Positions 51,235 to 61,885 of a stretch of DNA of 64,000 bases are shown one piece after another. Below the pieces are notes generated by a model, which saw nothing but the letters and a program-made list of their open reading frames with translations, searched no databases and had not been told where the DNA came from. The position numbers and the translations under genes are program-made. Every line of letters starts with the position of its first letter. Position 1 is the stretch's first letter. This stretch comes from Callaeas wilsoni (lineage: Eukaryota; Chordata; Aves; Passeriformes; Callaeidae): assembly GCA_013398955.1 (NCBI GenBank), contig VWPU01004883.1:62001-126000 (forward strand). Direction: 5' to 3'.

Positions 51235-53041
51235 GGATTGTTTGATCAAAATAAATGATAGGTCTTCCTAAGACGGACTAAACTGCTAACACTGTTGTTC
51301 AGCACTTTAGTTTTCCAAAGTAGTTTTCCTTTTGAAGTGGTTTTTCTTGTTTGTTTCTTTCTTTTTGAAGAATAAATTTCTTTGCTTCCACAGTGTAACT
51401 GTGGTGTTAATTGCTTATTTCCTGAAGCTTCAACAGGTAATTGGCTGAGACTTGACTCTAGCAGCCCACAGCTCAGTGTGTTCCCAAGTGTCTTCTCATG
51501 GACTTTTTTTAAAGCAAGTCACCTCTGCTGGGATTTGGGGTTTGGGACATTTGAATAGGAAATGCTGGATATATTTGTGGTATCTTTTAGGGAAACCAAG
51601 CTTTTGCCTGTGCTTCAAAATGACCAGAACCCATTTAGTACTGCAGGGAGATTCATTCCTTAACACACCTCGTTTCTCAGAATGAAGACATCCTGGATTC
51701 AGTATGGTGACAGGCACTGTGGAAATTTTCAGCTCAGACTGCAGGGAAATGTCTGGTTGTCTGCCTTCAAAATACTATAGAAGAATTCACTGTATTTTGC
51801 AATATTGGGAGTTTTGGTACTGAGTTTTCACTGTTCAGAATGCAATTATGTAATAGATGCTGGAGGCTTAAATTTCTTAATTGTCCCTATGCATCAACTT
51901 ATTTTTATAATTACTGTCTGTGTGTCAAAAATGCATTACTGGAAATAGAGTATCAAAGATCCTTTTCCCATTTGAATGAGCATTGCTAACAGCTGCCATA
52001 TATAGTAGAAAAACTATAGAGATAATTTAGCTTGGTCCAGCATTTCTGTTCTCTCTGCATCAAAGTCTGCCATTTCAGCCTCATTTTCCTTGCAATGGGA
52101 TTATGTACTTTATTACTTTGTTTGGGTAGAGGATGAAATTCTTCAGCCTTTGTTCAGTCCATGCAGCTTCCAAGGTGTCATGGTCTGAAGCAAGAGATTT
52201 GCAGCTGGGTTTAGTTAGAAATGACTCCTGGTTGCTCAGTCACCATAATGACTCTGTTTGGATTTTAATGCCCTTGCACCTCAGCTCCCTGCATGGAAAT
52301 AATGTGCTGTTTCACAAAGATGAAAGAGGGAGAAAATGGTTTTGTAATGTTTCTGCAAGAGATTCGCCTTGAAAAATGAGATGAGGAATTTGTGAATGTG
52401 AAGAGCTCGTAGCGTTTTGGCATAGAATGGCTTTTTGTCTCATTTTAGGGGGGGCTGCATTGCACTGTCTGACCGCGGGAAATGTGAAAAAGAGAATTCT
52501 TGAATCTGTATATTGTAAAGTTTTAATTCAAACCTGGTTCTGCGTTCATTTGGAAAGTAAGAATATTGCATCAGGACTGTTTCTCACAGGTTAACTATGA
52601 CATGGCAAGAACTTAACAGATTTGGAGGTTTTTTACTACATAATTTTTTTCATGTACAGAAAAAGCAATTTGAGGAAAAAAAATAAGAAAAAAGGGGCAA
52701 AACCATGAAGGCCTGTGAGTAAATGGTTAGGACAGAACTAACTGCATGCCATGGATCTTGGTCTCACTGTCCTGGCCCTTGCATGCAGAATTCTGTGCCC
52801 TGCAAGCTGCATGTTGTGGTTGTGGCTGCTGAGAGCAGGTTGCTCATGGGAGAGCATCACTTCACACCTTTTTTCCCCCAAAAAGCTCCCTTTTCAGTTT
52901 CCTGGATTGGTCCAGAAGTACAGGGCATTAGCTCTGTTCTTGCCAGCTCGGGTAAAGCCCTTAGTCAGGAGGCACAGAGCTTTGAAAGGGATCCCCAAGA
53001 ATTGTGCTTCAAACCACCTGATCTGAATCCTGCTGGGTTAC
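51235..53041. other. Unique spacer between a CR1 and an LTR
   Basis: AT-rich single-copy sequence. The + frame beginning at 52723 runs into the LTR at 53042 and is a chance fusion of unique and repeat DNA. Confidence 0.5.
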
Positions 53042-53530
53042 CTGTGGGCTTCGAAGCAGGGGTTCAGAGATGCAGCGAGGCAGGAGTCAGAGCGAGGAAT
53101 GCATTATTTATTAAATTTACAATACCATTTATATATTCTAGTTCCTTAAAGCAATTGAACAGTGTTCACACTTCTCCTAGGGTGATTGGTCAAAATCTCA
53201 GACACCCACTTAGAAATGTTCTTTCCTAATATAATGTACACAAGGTCAGAAGATACCAGATATGAGTGCTATTTACAAAAACCCTATTTATTGTTTACAT
53301 AGCTTACACAGCAAAGGAAAAGTTCTCACAGAATGAATGCAAGAAGAGAAAATTTCCCTGCTAACAGCATTTCAGCATCCACAGGTTACCTGTCCAGGAG
53401 AGGCATTGTCAGGGAGAAACTGCCACTGGGCACAGCCAGACAGAGCCCAAAACGATGGGAACAGCCCAACCAGCCAGGCCAGGAGAGGTGGGCTGCAGGT
53501 ACAACGCAAAGTACATTTCCCCTTTCACAC
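53042..53530 (-). mobile_element. Probable solo LTR of a passerine endogenous retrovirus
   Basis: The left end (GGGTTCAGAGATGCAGCGAG, GCAGGAGTCAGAGCGAGGAA) followed by TTATTTATTAAATTTACAAT is, read on the minus strand, the R/U5 side of a passerine LTR: polyadenylation signal AATAAA, then a G/C-rich, tract-like end. The right part (CCAGACAGAGCCCAAAACG, CAGCCAGGCCAGGAGAGGTG) would be U3. No internal retroviral genes adjoin it. I associate this pattern with ERV LTRs common in songbirds. Exact ends and target-site duplication are not resolved; a 10-base repeat GGTTACCTGT at 53036 and 53384 does not have the spacing or length of a target-site duplication. Confidence 0.6.
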
Positions 53531-54060
53531 TCATTTTTCCCACATCCAAACAATGTCCCAGATTGGATTCAAAGGGTCATCACCATCTAATTCCCTTAAT
53601 TGCTGTGGTTCAGAGGGAATTTTGGAAATGTCTTCTCTAGTCAGCACACTGTGGTGCCTGCCTTTGCTTTTCAGGCTTAATGTGCCTTGGATGGAAGCAA
53701 AGCAAAGATTATCTCTTTGTGTGTAAACACAAACAATGTTGTCTTTGGTGTTTGCACACAGATGGGTGAGGCTGAATGCTGTCAGTGGGGCTCCGTGTGT
53801 GGGGTGGTTTTGTTTAACTGAGTGGTACTGCAAGCTTGCAGTTGATTGAAAACTTCAATTTCCTTTTTCCTAAGCTGTACTGTTACCCATAAATGTAATA
53901 CTTTAAAATATGACTTTATGTGCCTATGTATATACATGCAAACTTCAGATTAGAGAGTAAAATGTATAATTAAACTAACATTCAATGTTTAAGCCACTCA
54001 GCCAACAGCCTTCTGGTTATGGATGTATTTCCAAGTTAGGTCAGCTGACAGGACAATTTC

Positions 54061-54089
54061 AAAACTACTACAGTTTTTGTAGTAGTTTT
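54061..54089. repeat. Perfect 11-bp inverted repeat (hairpin)
   Basis: AAAACTACTAC (54061-54071) and GTAGTAGTTTT (54079-54089) are exactly complementary and are separated by seven bases (AGTTTTT). No terminator role is expected in a vertebrate intron. Confidence 0.9.
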
Positions 54090-57000
54090 TGTCACCAGTC
54101 AAACTCTCCACTGCAGGGCTTAGGGAATGAATACATTTGGGGAGCACTCAGAATGGAGGGTAGGAAATGCCAGGTTCTAGTCTCAATTCCAGGCACAAAC
54201 CAGTTTCAGGACAGCTGGAAGTTTCCACTGAAATTATCCATTATGAAATTAATTTACATCTCTCTGGTTAATTAGCACTACTATCCACAGCAAACACATG
54301 AAGTGAATAGGAAATTTTCCCTCTTGTTTTTGAGCCGTGTCTGCAGGCAGTGTAGAGCTGCACAGACCACGTGTGTGTCAGGGGACCCTCCCAAGCATAT
54401 GAGCTCTGAATTTAATGGACTTTAAAATACTTTAAGAAGAGACGTGGCTGGGTGAGAAATGTCAGTGTCTCCTGCAAACCAGTTTGGGCTGAATCTTTGT
54501 CTGAATTGTTCTGAGGAAAGGCAACCCACCCCTGCACACCTCCTGTACACAACACATAAAAAGCCTGCTTGAGATACAAGCTTTGCTTGAAGATTAGAAC
54601 AGAAACGAATCTGCTCAGCTGTTCTTTAAGAGCAGGCTAAGCTTTGTGTTAATGCAGTCACAGCTGATGGGACCCAGAGGAGAGCAAACAGGAGACTGAG
54701 AGCCTACCTTTAAAGCAGTAAATTAAGTGTTCCTAAAGGCAGGACAGTTACAGCTGTTATAGTCTCATATTTATTTGCAGTCTCATTTTCCTTGCACTTG
54801 CATTTAGATCTACTACTATGCTATTAAATGTGATATTAGGTGGTTTTGCCCTCTTTTTGGAGGCATTGGGTTTTCAGATGGATTTTTAAGAATGCAGAGC
54901 TACCAGCAGAACCTCGTATTTGATGACACTCAATATTTCTGATGTTTTTTTAAAAAAAATCAATGCACACTGAATCTTGTGCAAAAACACACTAATTTCT
55001 TCTAATGAAACTGTAAGGCTGCCACCTGTAATCTTCTCAGCAATCCAGATTTTACCTTTTGGAGGCAGAACTCCACTGCACACAGCGTTGGTAACTTGTG
55101 CTGCCTAGGATTTCTGACAGGCCCTCACCTGGAAAGATGGTGAGAATAATGACAATTAGTTGATGTCAAATTGATCCAGGTTTTCAGGATTCAGCAGGGA
55201 ATCTCATGAAGGCAAGCAAAGATTGTTCAGGCGTCTGCATGGATTAGTTTTTCTCTCTTCAGAGCTCTTTCCTGGCTGCAAGATTTGTCTTGGGATGTCA
55301 GTGGAGACAGGCACTGCAATTACCTTTATATAAATAAATTTGATGTTATTTAACACAATTGCTTATGATGTTTCTATAGGAGCTTGAAGAAAAAGGGGAA
55401 TAAGTACTGGAAGTGGTCTGAATATTCAAATACTGGTGCTCTGCCTTTTGGTATTTTTCACTGAGCAAACCCAGTGCCTCTGCTCGTGTCACTGCCCTGC
55501 TCTGCACCAGCTGAAAGCTGCCAAGTGCTAAACACAGGATTTTCTACTTAACAACCTGGTGTAAGACCACTTAGGGAGCTTATATTTGCTTGTTGAAACA
55601 GAATTGCCAGCAGTTTTCTTAGGGAATTAAAAAGAATTTTTTAAAAAAGCCCCACCAATATGAAAATGAAAATCCAGGAACGTGCCAATCTAGGCCATGC
55701 AGGCTGCAACCTGGGTTTGTGCCCCACATTTTAAATAAATGCTGAGGACCTGGTTAAATTTAGTCCTCGGTTTGGGACAAAACTGAAGTTATTTCTCTTA
55801 TGTGCCTTAGGTTAAAGCAGTTGTATTTTCTGTTGCAGCGTTGGAATAAATAAACACAGGGTACCAAAATAAGCCAGTAGCAGGCCCATGTGCGGAAGTG
55901 GGCTCAGAGAGGTGAGGTGTCTGATAATCAAAGGAAAATTTCATACATTTGGTATTGTACAAATGTTTCCTGTATTACTGGTGTGTCACAAGACATTATT
56001 CTTGCGTTGTATCTAAAAGTCAGGCATCACTTTGTGCAGTCAGTCGTGGTTATTGCTTGTCTCTGACACTTTCACGGGAATTCTGGTTGTCACGTGGTTA
56101 ACTCGGGAAAGGATATGTTTTAGTTTCAGATGCAATCTTTTATTTCAGTTTAATACTTTAATTCAGCCTTAAAAGAACCACTCTGAGGAGCTGACGGACA
56201 ATATCTTTTTGCTCAGCCTTTGTTCTGTGGATGGTGGTGGTAGAAAACCAAATATAAGTTTCTGCTCTGGTTTAGAAATATCCACTTGCCCACATAATCT
56301 TTGTAAGAGTTCTCTGTGCTGTAGTTAACAGTGGTGGTTTGAAAGTTCAATGCAATGTAAATGTTGGATTGTGCCTTCATTCTCCTTAATTCCGATGCTT
56401 TTACCCATATACTGCATCGCAAATGGATGAACTCTATCACAAATCCAATTAAAAAAAAGAAAGATGAACTCGTGAAGCTGGTTTTATTCTGTAAACACTA
56501 CTGGTAAAATACAAACATTAATTCTTTTTAAAAAGATTCTTTAATCGATAGAAATGTCTCTATACATTTTTTATAAAACTATTAAAATAGTAATTTTCCT
56601 AGACTGTCCTGCCTTAATAGAAACACAAATATTGGAACACCAAGGTCCTGAAAATGAGAGCATGAACAGCTTTGGAATGAATTGGTTATTGTTGTCTAGA
56701 GCTAGAGAAGGGTCAGAAAAATACTGATGAAATCAGCTAGATGAGGGTTTTAAAATATTCCTGTATGAAGTTTGTCATGAGTAATTACAGGCTTATGGAT
56801 TTTCAAATCATTCTCAGGTTGTTAAATATCTCAATGCTATCAGTATCTAATAGTTGGAGCTATGGAATCAATTATCTCTAAGTAGATGAATGAATTCAAC
56901 TAAAATTGATTGACTGCTTGTTCGATTGATTTGAGCGATTCCAAGTAGACTTGTCAATACATACTCATTCTGAGATACTAAGAATGTCATAAAATTAGCT

Positions 57001-59121
57001 AAAGACCAGAAAATATTTACTCATTTGGGCATGCATGCCATTAAAGCATGATCCTCTACAGTACAGAATATTTGGATACTTTAACAGATTTCAGGTTTTG
57101 CTGTTTACTGTTTTTATTCAATTTGAGAATAACTTTGAACAGCCACAACATCAAAGAAAAACCTCTCCCAGGATAGCAGTCTGTCACCTCAGCCAGTGTA
57201 CGTGCACAAAATAACTTCTGTAAGATCCTGATGATTTTGTGTGTGTTGTTACTATACTCTCCTCTTGTTTTTCCTTGTCTTGCTTACTTGCTTGGGTGTT
57301 TTTAATTGCTATTTCTATTTTATTGGGTTTTTTTCCATTGATCAAAAGATTAAAGAATGAAGGCCATATAGAGTTGCTGTGCTAGTTATCTTTTGTATAT
57401 AACCTCACATATCTGTAGCAGTGAAAGCCTGGGAAGCACTTGCTGGCTGTTCCTGGCTGACACCTGAATATAAAGGAGCCCCAGCAAATATTCTTTGGTT
57501 TGGAACATCACCTGTAGCTGGTACAGCTGCTCTTTGCAAAGCATCACCAAATGACAGTCAACCCACAAGAAACTGTTGGCATTCAAGGGTTGCATTTTTG
57601 CTGTTGATGGAAAGAGATATTTTCTGTATTCTTACAAGCTTTTTGTGAGTTTGCAATAAAATTATCAGATTTCTGCTTGAATTCCATTCTAAAGTTTTTA
57701 GAAAAATACTTTTTTATTCCCCCTCACTGTGCTGACGAATTTGGTGAGAGGGTTTGCTTAAGGTATTTGTGCAAAATTGAAAAGAATTTCAACAATTGCA
57801 AATTATTTTTTGCACTGCTTTCTCTTATGAATCCACCTAGACTAATACTCCAGTGGTGTGTTATTGCAGTGTTTGAGTCAAAGTCCTTATGGTAACGATG
57901 CATTCCTCATTTTCAGCAAAAACCTTGCTTAGCTTTGCCTTATGCTGCTGAAAGCTGACTAACACAACCTACTAGTAAGATAATTTATTGTGTCTTGCCT
58001 GTTGATGTTTCTTCATCCTTCAGTAAACTTTGTTTTCTTGTACTGTTGCATGAAATCTGGGGGAAAATTTCACCCTTTCTTCTGGGCCACTGGGTACATT
58101 TCTGCTGAAATACCTGGAATAACCAAAGTGGCTGTGACTTGTAAATTCTCCTGCCTCAGAGTGAATTAAATGACAAAGGAAAGAGCTGCCAAACGTGGAT
58201 TCTTGATCACGGCTTTCTTCTTTCGAAAGAGAAGAGAGGATAGAAAAATTCCCTGGCTGAAGATGATCACTGCTGGAAGTTAGATCTGGGAACACACAAG
58301 CTGGGAGTGTTGCAGCAAGCAGTGACAGAACTCATGAGTCTCAGATTTTACTCAGACCAACGCCTTCCTTCCCCTGTTGTTATCATTCCAGAGATCTAAC
58401 AGACTCTTGAATAAAGGGTACAAAATTGTTTCTTCTTTTGCATTGAGTTCTTCGTCTTTCTTGCTTCATTTAAAGCTGTTTTTCTGATCTGCATTCGTGT
58501 TACCATTTGTTCCCATGGGAGTGATTAGATGGTGCCAAAGCACAGAGAGCAGAGTCCTTGAAGCAGCTGAATGGGGAAGACACTTTACTACGAGAAAAGT
58601 GCCCTGGGACATGAATTGCTTTAATTAAAACCTTCAGGCAAAAGTTACAAGTCTCAAAGTACATCTCATGTAAATCAGATGGCAGTTCCTTACTGTTTTT
58701 TAATGTTGTTTGATGTGTATTATAGTTGAGCAAATCTGTTTTGCAGCAGTTATACACCTACAGTATAAATCTATATTTTCACATTGCCCTAAAGATGTGA
58801 AGAAGCCTTTTTATGCACAAGAGTCAGACCCCTAAAAGCAGCATTCTGTGTGTGAGAGCAACAGTTGGAGGCTAAACACTGTTAAATTGACTGTTAAAAG
58901 AAATGATTGTGCAGTAACTTTGGAAGTGGGAGTCTCTCTAATGGATTGTAGAAGTAAACAGGTTTCTCCAAGATCTCCTGTGATTATACACACAGGAAAA
59001 AGCCCCATCAGAAATCAGACAGCGTTTAAAAATATGAAAAAAATTAATACTTGCAACTCTTGCAATGCCAAAACAGTACAGATATTTTTCTTTCATATGC
59101 ATTGATAAGCACTGTGTTCTT

Positions 59122-59150
59122 CCCTCTCTCTCTCTCTCTATATATATATT
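59122..59150 (+). repeat. (TC)n(TA)n compound microsatellite
   Basis: About nine TC units run directly into about five TA units. A second TA run (TATATATAT) follows near 59172. It is likely polymorphic. Confidence 0.9.
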
Positions 59151-59973
59151 TATACACTGCACATATAACTGTATATATATTTCAGGTGCAGGAATTTTCT
59201 AAGTCTCTGCCAGCAGTGAGATGCCAAGCTCTTATCTGAGAGTTTCCACTCAATATCCCACTGAGGCACTGGTTCCCTGTCTTGCCTCCAGTTGCACTGG
59301 AGAGCAAAACACCCCTCTCCTCTCCCCACCCCCAAAGTGCCTGATACTAAACCTTATGAATAATGACAAAAACGATTCATTATTAATAAGTTAACCTAGA
59401 CTATATAAGGCTTGACTTCTTCTGTGTGCCTTGCTGAGTTTGATGTGTATTTCCCTTCCAGAGAAAAAGAAAATCCTGCACAGAATAGCCACGGGGTTCT
59501 CTTTATAAGATGTCTGCTTCTGCTTAAGTGAGCTGATGGTGGATTGGAAGCATTTCATTGCTGCTGATGGCAAAGTGATACTTCATACTTCACTGGAGAT
59601 TTCTGAACTCCATCAGTCCTTTACTGCTTGGAGTCAGTATGGCTTGGTAGCTGAAGATCAAGGCTAGAAATAAAATAAATTTAAAAATAAAAGGAGGAGG
59701 CAAAATTTCAGCCCTTCCTCTCAGGAGTTTCTCTGCCTGGCAGTGGAAAGGTTGCTTACCTTCTGCATTAATATTTTGCTGTTACCAAAATGGCTACTTT
59801 TGCCTTCCTTAGAGAGTGAGAAACAGGTGAATACTCTGACACTATCTGGATAAATGAAATATCATTTGGATGTCTTAGTTTAACGTGCAGGTGTCGTGCC
59901 CATCAGCAGGGCACTTTGTATCTTCAAATACTGTACCAGTAAAGTGTCATTATTTGCACACAGGGAAACTAAA

Positions 59974-60720
59974 CTAACTTGTCCCCAGTGTACTCCCATC
60001 CCTGTTAACATTCCAGATATTTGCTTTGCCAGTTTCCTTTATCATAACTCCTAGGTTGTCCTCTGCTGCCACAAAATCCTTCAATTGCCTTTCTTTGGGC
60101 ATCTGGTGGTATTGTGTGGTGAACCTCAGACAAGAATATTCTGCCCAGTTACACTTCTGGCTACTGGTGTGGCAGCAAGTATTATTAGTAGTCATTATTG
60201 GGTATTGATTTGCATTTTCAAGCTGCCTTTCATCGAAGACCATTAATGAGCCATGTAGGGATTGGTTTCTTTTTCGGCAGCTTCAGTAAAGATTGATGTA
60301 AGCAAATTCACAACCACCAGGGAGATGTCCCAAAATAGCAGTCCTGGTATCTTGCTCTGTGTGCCACCGGCAGCAGGCCCCTGTGGCTGTTCTGTGGTTG
60401 GGGCTCTGGTGGGATTTAGGTGCAAGCTGGTGGCTCTGTTTAATTTTGGTCGTGCCTGCACTGCTTCCTTGCGATGGAAGATCAGGTGTCTCCAGGGGGT
60501 GAATGTTGGTGTAGTCTGTGTCCTGGGCATGTATGAGGTCATCAATTTGTGGTTGTACCAGGCTCTTCCCCTCGTGTTGTAGACAAGCTGGGTCACCAGG
60601 TCCCACGTCCTGCAGTTCTGTGGATGCTGTGGCTGATGGAACACGGTGTTCTTGCCTCTGGTGGGAGAGGGGAGTTTGTACAGGAGATTTGCTCAGTACC
60701 TTGCTGTGCTGTGTAAGCAA
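59974..60720 (-). pseudogene. Possible decayed coding sequence of unknown origin
   Basis: On the minus strand one frame is open from 60720 to 60283 (145 codons). After a single TGA it continues in the same phase through about 14 codons and on to 59974, giving about 249 codons with one stop. A second minus frame (60644-60243, 133 codons) is open over the same region. The first frame is rich in H, Q, T, S and P; the second ends in a hydrophobic stretch (ISLVVVNLLTSIF) of the kind seen in membrane or signal segments. I recognise no family. It could be an old retroviral or retrocopied remnant, or chance in a locally GC-richer stretch. No splice sites or promoter are evident. Confidence 0.2.
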
Positions 60721-61740
60721 AGAATCCTTCTATCAATTCATACAAGAACTAACCCTGCCTTTTTAAAGGTCATTTCTGTCTCAGTCAGCTCTTAAAGTTC
60801 AAGAGGAAATAAACTGCTTAGAGTTGGCATTTTTCAAGTCAAGTGTCAACTTTTCAAGCCCCTGAGCCAGTGAATGCGGAGGAAGGAGAGATTAATAAGT
60901 GAGCTGCTTGCTTGATACAGTGATTGTGCAGAAACGTTCCCTTTTTTCTTTCCTCTTTATGGGGCTTTGGAACGAACATCATTGAAATATCTTACTTTCT
61001 CCTTTTCACTTTGCAATGCAAAAGTACCCGGAGCTCTTTAGAAGTGCTTCTTTTCTCATTAGTCCAGTGACAGCGAGTGGAGAGTTTGTCAGCTCCACTG
61101 AAGTAGGACACAGGGAACATTTTATGACATTGCCAATACCTAAGAGCTCCTTTAACCAGAGATTCTTATTATCCAGTGGGAACAAAACTCCCTCTCAGAA
61201 AGCAGCCGAAGGCTGAAGCCTCCGAGCAGGTGCCTGCCCTTAACTGCATTGACGCCTTTTCCCATGCAGGAGACGGTGGATCGATAAGGAAATAACCGGG
61301 AAGAATGGGCTGCATTAATCAGGTACAACGGAGGCAGCAGGGGAGATGATGAGGGAAGACAGGTGGCAATCGAAGGATGTGCTGAGCACAGCCCATCAAT
61401 TGGCTGCCAGAGTGCCTCTATTGAGCGTGGGGGATGTAGGCTGGGGGGACCAGCTCTAATTGTGCTGATGGGCAGCTCCAGAGAGAGCGAGCTGTGTCTC
61501 CCAGTTACTGCCTTGGGCTTTTAGTTTTGGTCTTGGCATCTTTTTCTTGTCAATTTGTTTCACTGGCCCACCTAAACTCTCATTGAAAGTTTTCTTCTTT
61601 CCTTCCTAAAGGAGTTTGCAGAAATAAACACGTTAGCGGCATTGTCTCTCATGCTTCGCTTTAAGTAAAGCACCATGATTCGAAGAATTTTTGAAAGTGA
61701 TACATAAATCAGCCTTGCCAAGTATCTCTGCATGGTTACC

Positions 61741-61885
61741 CTCTCCCTGGAAGTGTTCAAGCCAGGCTGGATGGGGTTCTGACAACCTGGTCTAGTGGAA
61801 AGAGTCCCTTCTGATGGCAGGGAGGTTGGGATGACATGATCTGTAAGGTCCCTTCCAACCCAAACCATCCTGTGATTCTGTGATA
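61741..61885 (+). mobile_element. CR1 3'-end fragment, sense
   Basis: CTCTCCCTGGAAGTGTTCAA and GCCAGGCTGGATGGGGTTCT lead to TAAGGTCCCTTCCAACCCAA and the octamer tail CTGTGATTCTGTGAT. Only the 3' UTR and the last ORF2 codons survive. The minus frames at 61572-62007 are its antisense plus flank. Confidence 0.93.

Larger units (their letters stand above)
53531..61740. other. Mostly unique DNA with a decayed-looking minus frame
   Basis: No recognised repeat up to the CR1 at 61741. It contains a perfect hairpin at 54061-54089, a TC/TA microsatellite at 59122-59150, a minus-strand open region at 59974-60720 (separate entry) and a CpG-retaining, conserved-looking segment at about 61200-61490. The part from 54100 to 59100 is AT-rich with no gene signal. 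Confidence 0.5.

Noticed and set aside
52723..53229. 168-codon + frame
   Set aside because: It runs from unique DNA into the LTR-like insertion at 53042, so it joins unrelated sequences.
53036..53393. GGTTACCTGT direct repeat considered as a target-site duplication
   Set aside because: The 10-base length is too long for an LTR target duplication and the second copy lies inside the element.
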